A program made the position numbers and the translations under genes. A stretch of DNA of 52,568 nt from Deltaproteobacteria bacterium (GTDB lineage Bacteria > Desulfobacterota > Syntrophia > Syntrophales > UBA5619), in NCBI GenBank assembly GCA_021372695.1, contig JAJFTY010000071.1:1-52568 (forward strand), written 5' to 3'. Below, piece after piece: positions 8,605-16,067 of this stretch; position 1 is the stretch's first letter; each line of letters starts with the position of its first letter. Under the pieces are notes generated by a model. The model was not told the DNA's origin. It was given only the letters and a program-made list of their open reading frames with translations, and did no database searches.

Positions 8605-9299
8605 CGGGGCCGCTCCCGCTGCTGGATCTGGGTGAGGATCGCGTTCACGGCAAAGGAGAGGAGCATCAGGATGACCGAGAGCGCGATGGCGACATCGAAG
8701 TTCCCGCGCCCCGTCTCCATGACCGTGGCCGTCGTCAGCACCCGGGAGTATCCCTTGTTGTTGCCGCCGACCATGATCGAAGCTCCGACCTCCGAGATGA
8801 CGCCGCCGAAGCCGGCCATGACAGCGGCCAGGAGCGGCAGGCGCGCCTCCTTGACCAGGAGCCACACCATCTGGACGCGTGTGGCGCCCAAGGCGAGGAT
8901 CTGGAGGCGGAGGTTCGCCGGCAGATGCTGGATAGATGCCAGGGTGATCCCCGTGACGATCGGGGTGGCGATCACCGCCTGGGCGAGGATGATGGCCGTC
9001 GGGGTGTAGAGGATCTCCAGGAAACCGAGCGGGCCGTTCCGCCAGAGGAAGATCGTCACGAAGAGCCCCACCACCACCGGCGGGAGGCCCATCCCCGTGT
9101 TGATGATGCTCACCACGAGTTGCCTGCCCGGGAAACGGGTCAGGGCCACCACCGTTCCGGTGGTGATCCCGATGAAGAGGCTGGCGAGCGTCGCCGTCCC
9201 CGATACCTTCAGGGAGAGAAAAGTGATCCCCAGGACTTCGGGGTCCAGCGTGAAGATCAGAAGAACGGCTTTTTGGATCCCCTCGAAAATCAGATCCAT
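8601..9299 (-). CDS. tupB: Tungstate ABC transporter permease
   Basis: This 232-residue inner-membrane permease of the TupB/WtpB type has five or six hydrophobic segments. The EAA loop (LALGATRVQMVWLLVKEAR, followed by GFGGVISEVG) contacts the ATPase. The ATG at 9297-9299 has GGAGG eleven bases upstream; an in-frame extension to 9368 runs through low-complexity intergenic sequence and is rejected. It lies between tupA and tupC in the expected transporter order. The 99 bases separating it from tupA contain a GC-rich inverted repeat (CCCTCCCCCGCGAGGGAGAGGG region, 9342-9363). Confidence 0.92.
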   Translation of the reverse strand: MDLIFEGIQKAVLLIFTLDPEVLGITFLSLKVSGTATLASLFIGITTGTVVALTRFPGRQLVVSIINTGMGLPPVVVGLFVTIFLWRNGPLGFLEILYTPTAIILAQAVIATPIVTGITLASIQHLPANLRLQILALGATRVQMVWLLVKEARLPLLAAVMAGFGGVISEVGASIMVGGNNKGYSRVLTTATVMETGRGNFDVAIALSVILMLLSFAVNAILTQIQQRERPR

Positions 9300-9398
9300 C
9301 GATCGATGACTCCTCCCGAACGACCCTCCCCCCTGCCCTGACCCTCCCCCGCGAGGGAGAGGGAACATGGCATTGGCGAGAGGGGGATGTCAAATGAT

Positions 9399-10253
9399 TT
9401 ATTCGTACTCCGGCTTGCCCGCATCGGGGAAGAAGAGTGCCCCGCCGTACTTCTCCACGCCGAAGGTTTTCACGATCCCCTGGGTTTCCGCTGAGACCAT
9501 GAAGTCGGAGAAGGCCTTGGCCCCATCCACATTCACCTTCGGCCACTTGGCCGGGTTCACCTGGATCACGTGATATACGTTCAGCAGGATCGGGTCCCCC
9601 TCCTTGAGGATGGGAAGGCCGAGTTTCGCCTGCATGGAGAGCCAGGTTCCCCGGTCGGCGATGGTGTAGCCCTTCTTCTCGGCCGCCACGTTCAGGGTCT
9701 GCCCCATCCCGAGGCCGGTCTGCTGGTACCACTTCTGGCCTTCAGGATTGATCCCGGCCGCTTTCCAGATCCCCTTTTCCTTGGCATGGGTCCCGGAGTT
9801 GTCACCCCGCGACAGGAAGAGCGAAGCGGACGCGGCGATCTTCTTGAAGGCCTCGACGGTGGTCTTAGCTCCTTTGATCCCGGCCGGATCGGAAGCCGGA
9901 CCGATGATGATGAAGTCGTTGTGCATGACGATCAGCCGGTTCACGCCGGATCCCTCTGCCATGAACTTCTTCTCCGCGTCGGGCGAATGGACGAGCAGCA
10001 CGTCCGCCTCGCCCTTCTGCCCCATCGCCATGGCCTGGCCAGAGCCGACGGCGATCGTCTTGACGAAGTAGCCGGTCTTCTTTTCAAACAAGGGAATCAG
10101 GACGTCCAAAAGCCCCGAATCCTGGGTGCTGGTCGTCGTCGCCAGAATCAGGTTCTTCTGCGCCGGCGCCGCGCCCACGGGCCACGCCGTCCCGATCACC
10201 AATACCGCGGCGATCAGCGCCGCACCCAAAGCCTTCTTCCATTCTCGTCTCAT
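9399..10253 (-). CDS. tupA: Tungstate ABC transporter substrate-binding protein TupA
   Basis: This 284-residue periplasmic protein has a clear signal peptide (MRREWKKALGAALIAAVLVIG, cleavage near AAPA). The mature start LILATTTSTQDSGLL carries the TTTSTQDSGLL motif that marks TupA tungstate-binding proteins. It would bind tungstate and deliver it to TupB/TupC. SRGDNSGTHAKE, conserved in the family, lies near residue 150. It is followed by tupB and tupC and preceded, with a 27-base gap, by a second, diverged TupA-like gene. All are in one orientation and probably in one transcript. Confidence 0.93.
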   Translation of the reverse strand: MRREWKKALGAALIAAVLVIGTAWPVGAAPAQKNLILATTTSTQDSGLLDVLIPLFEKKTGYFVKTIAVGSGQAMAMGQKGEADVLLVHSPDAEKKFMAEGSGVNRLIVMHNDFIIIGPASDPAGIKGAKTTVEAFKKIAASASLFLSRGDNSGTHAKEKGIWKAAGINPEGQKWYQQTGLGMGQTLNVAAEKKGYTIADRGTWLSMQAKLGLPILKEGDPILLNVYHVIQVNPAKWPKVNVDGAKAFSDFMVSAETQGIVKTFGVEKYGGALFFPDAGKPEYE

Positions 10254-10280
10254 TTTCTTCTCCTTTGATTCATAAAACAG

Positions 10281-11150
10281 TTACTTGCCCATTTTCTTGC
10301 GCCAGGCATCGGAATTGGGGAAAAACATCGGCGCGCCGTATTTGTCCTTTCCGAAATCCCGGATCACCATCTGGCCCTTATCCGGGTCGGTCATCCATTT
10401 TGCGAACTGCATCGCGGCCGCGGCGTTGACGCGGGGGAACTTCACCGGATTGACCGGGATGAGCGACATGAAGTTGAGCATCGTCTCGTCGTTCTCCACC
10501 AGGATGGGCAGATTGATCTTTTTGCCCAGCGAGAGGTGGGTTGCCCGGTCGATGACCGTGTAGACCTGCTTCTCATTGGTGTAGAGGAGGGTCGGAACGT
10601 TCCCGGTCGACCCCTTCTCGTAGGTGACATACCAGGACCCGGATGGCTTGATTCCGGCCTTCGCCCAGAGGTCGAGCTCGGCGACGTGGGTCCCGGACTT
10701 GTCCCCCCGGGTGATGAAGGTCACCTGCTTGGCGGCGATGGTCCTGAGCGCCTCGGCGGCCGTCTTCATTCCCTTGATCCCGGCGGGGTCGGCCGCCGGA
10801 CCGACGATGACGAAGTCGTTGTACATGAGGGGAATCCGCTCAGTCCCGAAGCCGCCCTGGACGAACTTCTCCTCCAGAGATTTGGCGTGGGCCAGGACCA
10901 GGTCGAACTGCCCGCCTTCGGCCATCTTGAGGGCCGCGCCCGTTCCGGCGCCCACGTGCCTCACCCGGACTCCGGTCTCCTTCTCGAACCCCTGCTCCAG
11001 CGCCCCCACGATGCCGGCGTCAATCGGCCCGATCGTGCTGGCCAGAAGGACGAATTGGTTTTCCCGCGAGTCATTCACGCGGTCCATGCTCTGGCAAGCC
11101 GGAAACAGAAATACGGCAAGCAATAAAAAAATCCACCAGCGTCTGATCAT
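10281..11150 (-). CDS. TupA-like binding lipoprotein with altered ligand motif
   Basis: This 289-residue TupA paralogue has a lipobox (LLAVFLFPACQS), so it should be anchored to a membrane rather than free in the periplasm. Overall layout matches TupA: VLLASTIGPIDAGIV at the mature N-terminus, ITRGDKSGTHVAE in the middle, and KDKYGAPMFFP at the end. The ligand motif TTTSTQDSGLL is replaced by ASTIGPIDAGIV, with most of the hydroxyl residues lost. It ends 27 bases before tupA and has no permease of its own. It may bind a different oxyanion, or act as a sensor or scavenger, and share TupBC; this is inference. Confidence 0.85.
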   Translation of the reverse strand: MIRRWWIFLLLAVFLFPACQSMDRVNDSRENQFVLLASTIGPIDAGIVGALEQGFEKETGVRVRHVGAGTGAALKMAEGGQFDLVLAHAKSLEEKFVQGGFGTERIPLMYNDFVIVGPAADPAGIKGMKTAAEALRTIAAKQVTFITRGDKSGTHVAELDLWAKAGIKPSGSWYVTYEKGSTGNVPTLLYTNEKQVYTVIDRATHLSLGKKINLPILVENDETMLNFMSLIPVNPVKFPRVNAAAAMQFAKWMTDPDKGQMVIRDFGKDKYGAPMFFPNSDAWRKKMGK

Positions 11151-11246
11151 CGCAAACTCCTTTCCTGTAACGGTTGAGATCGGTCCTATCTTGCTGCTCG
11201 ATGTCCTCCCGGTGCGCGTTGCGGGATGCGCCCCCGCCCCCGGCCG

Positions 11247-12164
11247 CTATGATTTTGCGTAGAGGATTCGACCCGAACTCCCGAAATCATAGCTCGCCAG
11301 ATGCCCGACCCTTTTCCGGAACTCCTCCCCCGCGAGCGTTTCCATCAGGGCCTGGATACCCTTCTGAAAGAAGACCGACTGATCGAGGACCATGTCGAAC
11401 CGTTCTTTGGTCACGGGGATGAAATCGAGGCCGAGCAGGCTTGAAACGGCCGCCGTCGCAATCCCCGTATCGGCCTCCCCGGAGAGGATGGCGAGGCCGA
11501 TTTCGATATGGGTGAACACCTCCCGGTCATAGCCGGCGATCCGTGCCGCCGGGATGCCCGCCTTCTCCAGGTGGTGATCCAGCAGCAGGCGCGTTCCCGA
11601 GCCCGGCTGGCGGTTGACGAACCGGACCCCCTCCCGGCCGAGGTCCGGAAAATCCCGGATGCGGAGCGGATTTCCGCGGGCGATCACGAACCCCAATTCC
11701 CGGAAGAAGAGGTTCACGACCACCGCCTTGACGCTCGGGACCAGTTTGTCCAGGTAGGGAATATTGTACTCTCCTGTTTCCGGGTCGAGCAGGTGGGACC
11801 AGGCGATGTCGGTGAAGCCCTTTTCCAGCGCGATCAGCCCCTCCCGGCTCCCGGTGTTGGCCGAAAAGATGAAGAACTCCGGGTGCGCCTTCCGGAGGCA
11901 GGTCTGGAGAATGTCGAGAACCGGATCGTTGCTTCCCGAGGCCAGCAGGGCGCCCGGGATCCGCCCGCTCTTCTGCCTGGCCTGTTCGAGGCCGGATTTG
12001 GCATTCGTTTCGATCCAGCCGTCGATCACCTTCTTCGGGAAGATCCACTTCCCCGTCACGCGCGTCGCCGGCATGCGCCCCGTCTTGATTAACGCATAGA
12101 CCTGCTTTTCGTGGATGCCCAGGTAGCCGGCAACCTCTTTGGTGTTCATCATCTCATCCGGCAT
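11247..12164 (-). CDS. DNA-binding regulator with PBP-like effector domain (Mo/W sensor candidate)
   Basis: The 305-residue protein has an N-terminal excisionase/MerR-like helix-turn-helix (MNTKEVAGYLGIHEKQVYAL, about residues 5-55). A periplasmic-binding-protein-like domain (PF12727 type) covers the rest, including NRQPGSGTRLLLDHHLEKAG and ILSGEADTGIATAAV. Proteins of this architecture regulate molybdate or tungstate genes in several bacteria by binding the oxyanion or a cofactor. The ATG at 12162-12164 is chosen because a TTG at 12179 would lie almost on the predicted transcription start of the promoter at 12188-12216. It is the first gene of the leftward tup cluster. Sensing of tungstate is inferred from context. 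Confidence 0.85.
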   Translation of the reverse strand: MPDEMMNTKEVAGYLGIHEKQVYALIKTGRMPATRVTGKWIFPKKVIDGWIETNAKSGLEQARQKSGRIPGALLASGSNDPVLDILQTCLRKAHPEFFIFSANTGSREGLIALEKGFTDIAWSHLLDPETGEYNIPYLDKLVPSVKAVVVNLFFRELGFVIARGNPLRIRDFPDLGREGVRFVNRQPGSGTRLLLDHHLEKAGIPAARIAGYDREVFTHIEIGLAILSGEADTGIATAAVSSLLGLDFIPVTKERFDMVLDQSVFFQKGIQALMETLAGEEFRKRVGHLASYDFGSSGRILYAKS

Positions 12165-12187
12165 GATTCGCCCCCGCAAGGAGGTGC

Positions 12188-12216
12188 AGGATAAACAATG
12201 GCGGCCGGAATTTCAA
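12188..12216 (-). promoter_or_regulatory. sigma-70 promoter of the tup regulator/transporter cluster
   Basis: On the minus strand TTGAAA (12216-12211) and TATCCT (12193-12188) are 17 bases apart. Transcription would start near 12181, giving a short leader before the ATG at 12164. It lies in the divergent region shared with the ModE-like gene. Confidence 0.5.
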
Positions 12217-12263
12217 TACAAAAGTGGTCTGAGCGGACTATTTCTTACCAATTCATACCTATT

Positions 12264-12295
12264 CGGACAGTCCGTAAGTTCCTCACTCGGCGAGT
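12264..12295. promoter_or_regulatory. Palindromes between divergent regulators (operator candidates)
   Basis: Two short palindromes lie midway between the divergent promoters: CGGACAGTCCG at 12264-12274 and ACTCGGCGAGT at 12285-12295. Each is symmetric apart from its centre. Their position upstream of both -35 boxes fits a binding site for the ModE-like or the PBP-domain regulator. They do not resemble the E. coli ModE box. Confidence 0.35.
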
Positions 12296-12325
12296 AGGCG
12301 CCCAGCAAATTGCCGTCGAATTCCG

Positions 12326-12354
12326 TTGACATGCAGGCCCTTTCCCACTATAGT
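12326..12354 (+). promoter_or_regulatory. sigma-70 promoter of the ModE-like gene
   Basis: TTGACA at 12326-12331 and TATAGT at 12349-12354 are separated by 17 bases. The predicted start near 12361 leaves a leader of about 22 bases to the ATG at 12383, with GAGG at 12371-12374 as ribosome site. Because of this, upstream in-frame codons at 12326 cannot be the start. Confidence 0.75.
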
Positions 12355-12382
12355 ACGTGGCACTTGGGCAGAGGAAATTCCG

Positions 12383-12733
12383 ATGAGCATGGAAATCAGA
12401 TACAAGATCTGGATCGAAAAGGATGGCAGGGTTCTCTTCGGCAGAGGCCGGGAGGACATTCTCTCGGCAATCGATGGCGACAGGAGCCTCAACGCCGCCG
12501 CCAAAAGGCTGCAGATGTCCTATCGGGCGGCCTGGGGACGGCTCAAGGCTTCGGAAGAGCGGTTGGGCATGAGGCTCGTCGAGACCGACTCATCTGAAAA
12601 GGGAATGCGCCTGACGCCGCAGGCCAGGGCCATCATCGACCGCTTCGAAAAACTCGAAAGGGATGTGGAGGGACTGCTGGCGGAGGCCAACCGCGATTTT
12701 CGCGTGCTGCTGAAGGATAAGGAGCAGAAATAG
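12383..12733 (+). CDS. ModE-like transcriptional regulator, DNA-binding domain only
   Basis: This 116-residue protein matches the LysR-type winged helix of ModE: GREDILSAIDGDRSLNAAAK, then MSYRAAWGRLKASEERLG. A C-terminal helix (ARAIIDRFEKLERDVEGLL) probably dimerises it. It lacks the Mop/TOBE domains with which E. coli ModE senses molybdate, so ligand sensing must be absent or done by another protein. It is divergent from the tup regulator and is followed by a strong terminator at 12807-12851, so it is monocistronic. Regulation of the flanking Mo/W genes is inferred. Confidence 0.87.
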   Translation: MSMEIRYKIWIEKDGRVLFGRGREDILSAIDGDRSLNAAAKRLQMSYRAAWGRLKASEERLGMRLVETDSSEKGMRLTPQARAIIDRFEKLERDVEGLLAEANRDFRVLLKDKEQK

Positions 12734-12806
12734 CAGGTCGCGATCATCGTTCGCCCGCAGAGGGCCACTGGCCGAAGCCTGTATGATGCTGAATATTTCG
12801 GATGAG

Positions 12807-12851
12807 CGAGGCGGGTCCACCCTGCACAGGGTGACCCGCCTCGTCGTTTTT
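12807..12851 (+). terminator. Intrinsic terminator after the ModE-like gene
   Basis: CGAGGCGGGTC (12807-12817) pairs perfectly with GACCCGCCTCG (12833-12843), with further pairing of ACCCTG/CAGGGT inside. A run of five T follows at 12847-12851. It lies between converging genes and may also stop transcription arriving from the storage-protein gene on the other strand, though that side lacks a T-run. Confidence 0.88.
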
Positions 12852-12873
12852 CCGCTCCCCCATTTGCAGACGG

Positions 12874-13701
12874 TCAGGACTTCCGGATGATCGTCCCGAC
12901 GTGTTCGCCGTTCAGGGCCCGCGTGATGTTCCCCTCCTTGAGACCGTTGATGATCTGGATTCTGTTGATCACCTCGCTGTTCTGAATGATCTCCAGACAG
13001 GGCCTCTCGATGACCAGATCGTCCAGATTCCTCGCCTGCAGTTCCTTCACGGTGATCTCGGGGATGAATTCCGCCTTGGGGTTCTTCTTGGGGTCCTCGG
13101 TGTAGAGGCCATCCTCATCCTTGACGAAGATGCAGTTCTTCGCGCCGATCAGATCGGCGACAATCAGGGTGCCCACGTCGGTCCGGTGGATTGGAATCCG
13201 CCACCCCGGGGCCGGCAGCGCAAACAGGTCGTAGGGGGGCATCCCGTGCATGACCGGGATGCATTCATCCTTGAAGTAGTTGGAGAGCTTCAGGATGGAA
13301 TCGTGCCCGATCTTGATGCCGCCCCAGGGAGAGAGGAGCGTCGCGATCAGCAGGGCGTTCTGCTCCGAGATGGCGCTGCCGAACTTGGCGATGATGCCCG
13401 TGGGCATCCCCAGTTCCAGGCCGATCGCATAGATGTGCCGGCTGCGCGTCCCGCCGCCCGTGGTCAGGAGCATCCGGTGATGTTTGTTGGCCACGATCTC
13501 CTTGATGATCCCCGGAAGCCCTTTGATCCCCCGGTCGCAGATCGACTGCCCCCCGATCTTGAGGATCTGCACGTCGGGAAAGAGCCTCTGCTGAGGCGCC
13601 ACATTGAATTTTTCCGCAAACGACTTGCTCACCAGGCTCTCCCCCATCAGTTTGCTCTTGACGTGCAGCCGGCGGCCGTCCTTCTCTCTCACCAATGCCA
13701 T
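12874..13701 (-). CDS. Molybdenum storage protein (MoSto) subunit homologue
   Basis: This 275-residue member of the amino-acid/UMP kinase fold closely follows the A. vinelandii MoSto beta subunit. It has KIGGQSICDRG near residue 48, TGGGTRSRHIYAIG, GMPPYDLF, IPIHRTD, FVKDEDGLYTEDP and a final NGEHVGTIIRKS. MoSto uses ATP to load and lock molybdate or tungstate as polyoxometalate clusters in a hexameric cage in the cytoplasm. A. vinelandii has two subunit genes; only one is seen here, so the particle may be a homo-oligomer. It is the last gene of a leftward set with the 73-residue and TiaS-like genes. Confidence 0.88.
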   Translation of the reverse strand: MALVREKDGRRLHVKSKLMGESLVSKSFAEKFNVAPQQRLFPDVQILKIGGQSICDRGIKGLPGIIKEIVANKHHRMLLTTGGGTRSRHIYAIGLELGMPTGIIAKFGSAISEQNALLIATLLSPWGGIKIGHDSILKLSNYFKDECIPVMHGMPPYDLFALPAPGWRIPIHRTDVGTLIVADLIGAKNCIFVKDEDGLYTEDPKKNPKAEFIPEITVKELQARNLDDLVIERPCLEIIQNSEVINRIQIINGLKEGNITRALNGEHVGTIIRKS

Positions 13702-13768
13702 GGTCGTACTCCTTCCAAACCGTATCAGTTCCTTTCAGGCTGCTGACCGGGAGCGCGTCGAATCCCCC

Positions 13769-13990
13769 TCATTCAACCTCTACATCTTCGTCCTTGCCCT
13801 CTTTTTCGCCATGGGTCAGCAGAATCAATTCGGCGTCGATCGCTTCGGCGACCTGTTCCAGTTCCTTCTTCCGGAGATGATCCCCATAGAACCTCACGTC
13901 GGCGCCCGCCACGGCCACCAGCTTGAATCGGGGCTTCTTCTCCCCCTCCCTGACCTTCCTGCGTTCACGGTAGAAAATCTTGCCTGCCAT
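13769..13990 (-). CDS. Small conserved-looking protein upstream of MoSto
   Basis: This 73-residue protein starts at the ATG at 13988-13990, behind GGGAGG with seven bases of spacing. It begins MAGKIFYRERRKVREGEKKP, followed by RFKLVAVAGADVRFYGDHLRK and a helix ELEQVAEAIDAELILL, and ends in an acidic tail. It looks like a compact beta-alpha fold with a strongly basic N-terminus. The function is not recognised. It lies 67 bases before the MoSto gene and 20 bases after the TiaS-like gene, so a role in metal loading or release of MoSto is possible but unproven. Confidence 0.7.
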   Translation of the reverse strand: MAGKIFYRERRKVREGEKKPRFKLVAVAGADVRFYGDHLRKKELEQVAEAIDAELILLTHGEKEGKDEDVEVE

Positions 13991-14010
13991 CTCCTGACCT
14001 CCCTTTCCTT

Positions 14011-14733
14011 TCAAGTTTTCTTCTTTCGCTTCTCCCAGACATTCTCCCAGAGACGCTCCGCCCGTTTCCGGACGGGCAGCACGACGCTGCCTCCCCAGAG
14101 ACGGGGACGGAGCCACCCCCGGGTGTCCACCTCATCCGCCTCGTCCGGTATGACGGCATCGCGGTCCAGAGAAACCACACGGATCCTCCGCGCCGCCAGT
14201 TCCGCTACCCGGACCAGGTCCGGAATATCCCGCAGTCCGCCAAATTCGATGAAACGGCCGCTCCACCCCTGCGCGGTGAGGCCCACGGCCGCCGCCGCGC
14301 CGATGATCCCGTCGGAGGTGCCGCCGTGACCGGAGAGGTGGACGCCGCCAGCGGCCCGGACGGCCTCTTCCTGACTGACGATCCGGGCCGTGCAGGCCAG
14401 CCCCAGCGCTGCCAGATCCCGCAGGGCTTCGTCGCCTTCGCACGCCAGGCAGAGGCCGGGATCGCTGCCCGCGCAGGATTCCCTTTCGATATGCGCCGAA
14501 GCGCGTTCAATCAGTTCATCCCTGAGGGCGGGGGCGTCAAAATCGACCACGGCGCAGGCCGAACTGTTGTGCGAGGTGTAGGGAATTCGCGGGTCCGCCA
14601 GAAGCTGCTGGCGGACGACCCCCCAAAGCCGGCAACCCGCCGGCAGCGCTGCCTCAAAGCGACGGACCAGTTTGCCCGTCCCCACTTCCGCCCCCAGGAT
14701 ATCCGTATCGTCGAAACCGATGTAAGCCCGCAT
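14011..14733 (-). CDS. TiaS-like protein (short tRNA-Ile2 agmatinylcytidine synthetase homologue)
   Basis: The 240-residue protein opens with YIGFDDTDILGAEVGTGKLV, the FDDTD block of archaeal TiaS. This is followed by IPYTSHNSSACAVVDF and a GHGGTSDGIIGAAAAVGL segment typical of its ferredoxin-like part. Archaeal TiaS also has OB-fold and zinc-ribbon domains for tRNA binding; these are absent. Bacteria modify the same tRNA with TilS, so a canonical TiaS role is unlikely. A kinase- or nucleotide-related role with the MoSto gene is possible. The ATG has only a weak upstream AAAAGGTG. Confidence 0.7.
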   Translation of the reverse strand: MRAYIGFDDTDILGAEVGTGKLVRRFEAALPAGCRLWGVVRQQLLADPRIPYTSHNSSACAVVDFDAPALRDELIERASAHIERESCAGSDPGLCLACEGDEALRDLAALGLACTARIVSQEEAVRAAGGVHLSGHGGTSDGIIGAAAAVGLTAQGWSGRFIEFGGLRDIPDLVRVAELAARRIRVVSLDRDAVIPDEADEVDTRGWLRPRLWGGSVVLPVRKRAERLWENVWEKRKKKT

Positions 14734-14825
14734 TTTTTCTTATAGCACCTTTTTTCCTTTCCACCCCACTTGCGAAAACGCTGCTCCCCGGACGCTGCGT
14801 CCGTCGAAACGGCTTTTGCCTTGGC

Positions 14826-15727
14826 TCAGAATCCCCGGAAGGGGAACCCGTAATTCTTCGACCAGAATTCCAGGGAATCGCTCTTCAATTCATAGGCCCG
14901 GGAGGTTTCGCCGTAACATCCCATATCGCATTGCACGCACTCCTCCGGCTCGATATGCCTGACCATGCAGCCCTGGTTCAGTTTCCCGTCGGCGGTCGCG
15001 ACGATGAGCAGCCAGGGGTAACAGGGCTTGTCCATCCCAATGGTCGACAGGTAGGATACTGAATTCATGACTTTCGGGTACCTCTCCTTCAGCTTGATCA
15101 GTCGATGGGCAATCGATCTTCGCTCGTCCCGATCCAGGGCCTGATCCCGGATATCGCTGTAGGGATATTCGAAATGGAACATCAGGCCGTAGAGCAGATC
15201 CGAGGAGGAGAAGTATTCGCACAACGGCTCGATGTCCTGGGCATTTGCTCTGCAAATCGTCGTCAGGGAGATGAACTTCCGGCGCCGGTTCTTCTGCAGT
15301 GTCCGGATCACCCTTTCAAAGACGCCGCGACCCCGGATCCTGTCGTGCGTCTCCCGCGTTCCATCGATGGATACCCAGAAGACGTCCGGGGCGATATCCG
15401 AAATATCCAGGGTTCCGTTGGTCACATAGATACAGTACATCCCCCTGGATTGGATGTATTCGACCACGTTTGCCGCATCCCGGTGAAGCGTCGGTTCGCC
15501 CCCCTCCACGACGATGACGATCACCCCTCTATCGTAGAGATGATCGATGATCCGCTTCCACTCACCGAAGGGGAGATTCCCCGGCTCTCATTCGGCCAGG
15601 GACAGCGCCGGCAGCGAAGGTTGCACTGCTGCGTGATCTTGATCGCAGCCCCCGCCGGCGACCTCTCGCCGATAAGTTTGCACATCAAGAGTCGATATGC
15701 AATGTAGAGTCGGCTTTTCCTGTTCAT
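14826..15727 (-). pseudogene. Radical SAM protein, split by a frameshift near 15580
   Basis: The 5' part (from the ATG at 15725-15727) contains KITQQCNLRCRRCPWP, the CxxxCxxC iron-sulfur site of radical SAM enzymes. It then runs into a stop at about 15521. The 3' part in another frame starts with NLPFGEWKRIID and VEGGEPTLHRD, the GGEP motif. It continues to a cysteine-rich end (KPCYPW, QGCMV, CVQCDMGCYG) resembling a SPASM-like auxiliary cluster. The frames join at the four-C run at 15579-15582, where one added base restores a protein of about 300 residues. It lies upstream of the TiaS-like gene in the same orientation. It may be a sequencing slip or a recent mutation. Confidence 0.82.
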
Positions 15728-15800
15728 GGATCACCCATCTCCCGATGAGGCTCTCCTGCTGTTCCTGACCGGGAATAGTGACGGTCGTACCATGGAGACT

Positions 15801-15830
15801 TCTATACTCCTCTTTGGGATGACCGGACAA
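15801..15830 (-). promoter_or_regulatory. Possible promoter of the radical SAM/TiaS-like/MoSto set
   Basis: On the minus strand TTGTCC (15830-15825) and TATAGA (15806-15801) are separated by 18 bases, about 75 bases upstream of the radical SAM start. The match is moderate. Apart from this, the 340 bases between 15728 and 16067 show no gene. Confidence 0.3.
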
Positions 15831-16067
15831 GCCGAAATGCAGAAGGCGCGGAAATTGATTGCAATCCCAGGGAAGATGGAATATTTAAAACCGACGTCGA
15901 GCCGGCTGCGCCGCATCCGGTCCATTCTAGCCCGGAGGGACATGAGTCTCGAAGGCTGTCGGATTCAGAGCGGTTCCGGCCGCAGCGAATCCCCGGGCGC
16001 CGGGGGGTCGCTGCCGGACGCCGATGGCGGGACGCCCGTGGGGGCCGAATAAGGGAGGGTTTCATCG

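Noticed and set aside
9318..9370. GC-rich CCCTCCCCC/GGGAGAGGG inverted repeat as a special element
   Set aside because: A similar motif occurs near 24925; such short GC-rich repeats are common intergenic filler in these genomes and nothing else supports a function.
7492..9732. A 746-codon open frame as one large fusion protein
   Set aside because: Only codons after 8604 have ABC ATPase homology; the earlier part is the shadow of the permease and TupA genes in another frame, rich in Arg/Gly/Pro/His.
13738..13760. A third copy of the structured repeat (ACCGGGAGCGCG match)
   Set aside because: Only 12 bases match, and neither the following hairpins nor the linkers are present.
15726..16052. 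A 108-codon plus-strand frame between the radical SAM and MORN-like genes
   Set aside because: No ribosome site, no recognisable motif, and a composition typical of chance frames in GC-rich DNA.
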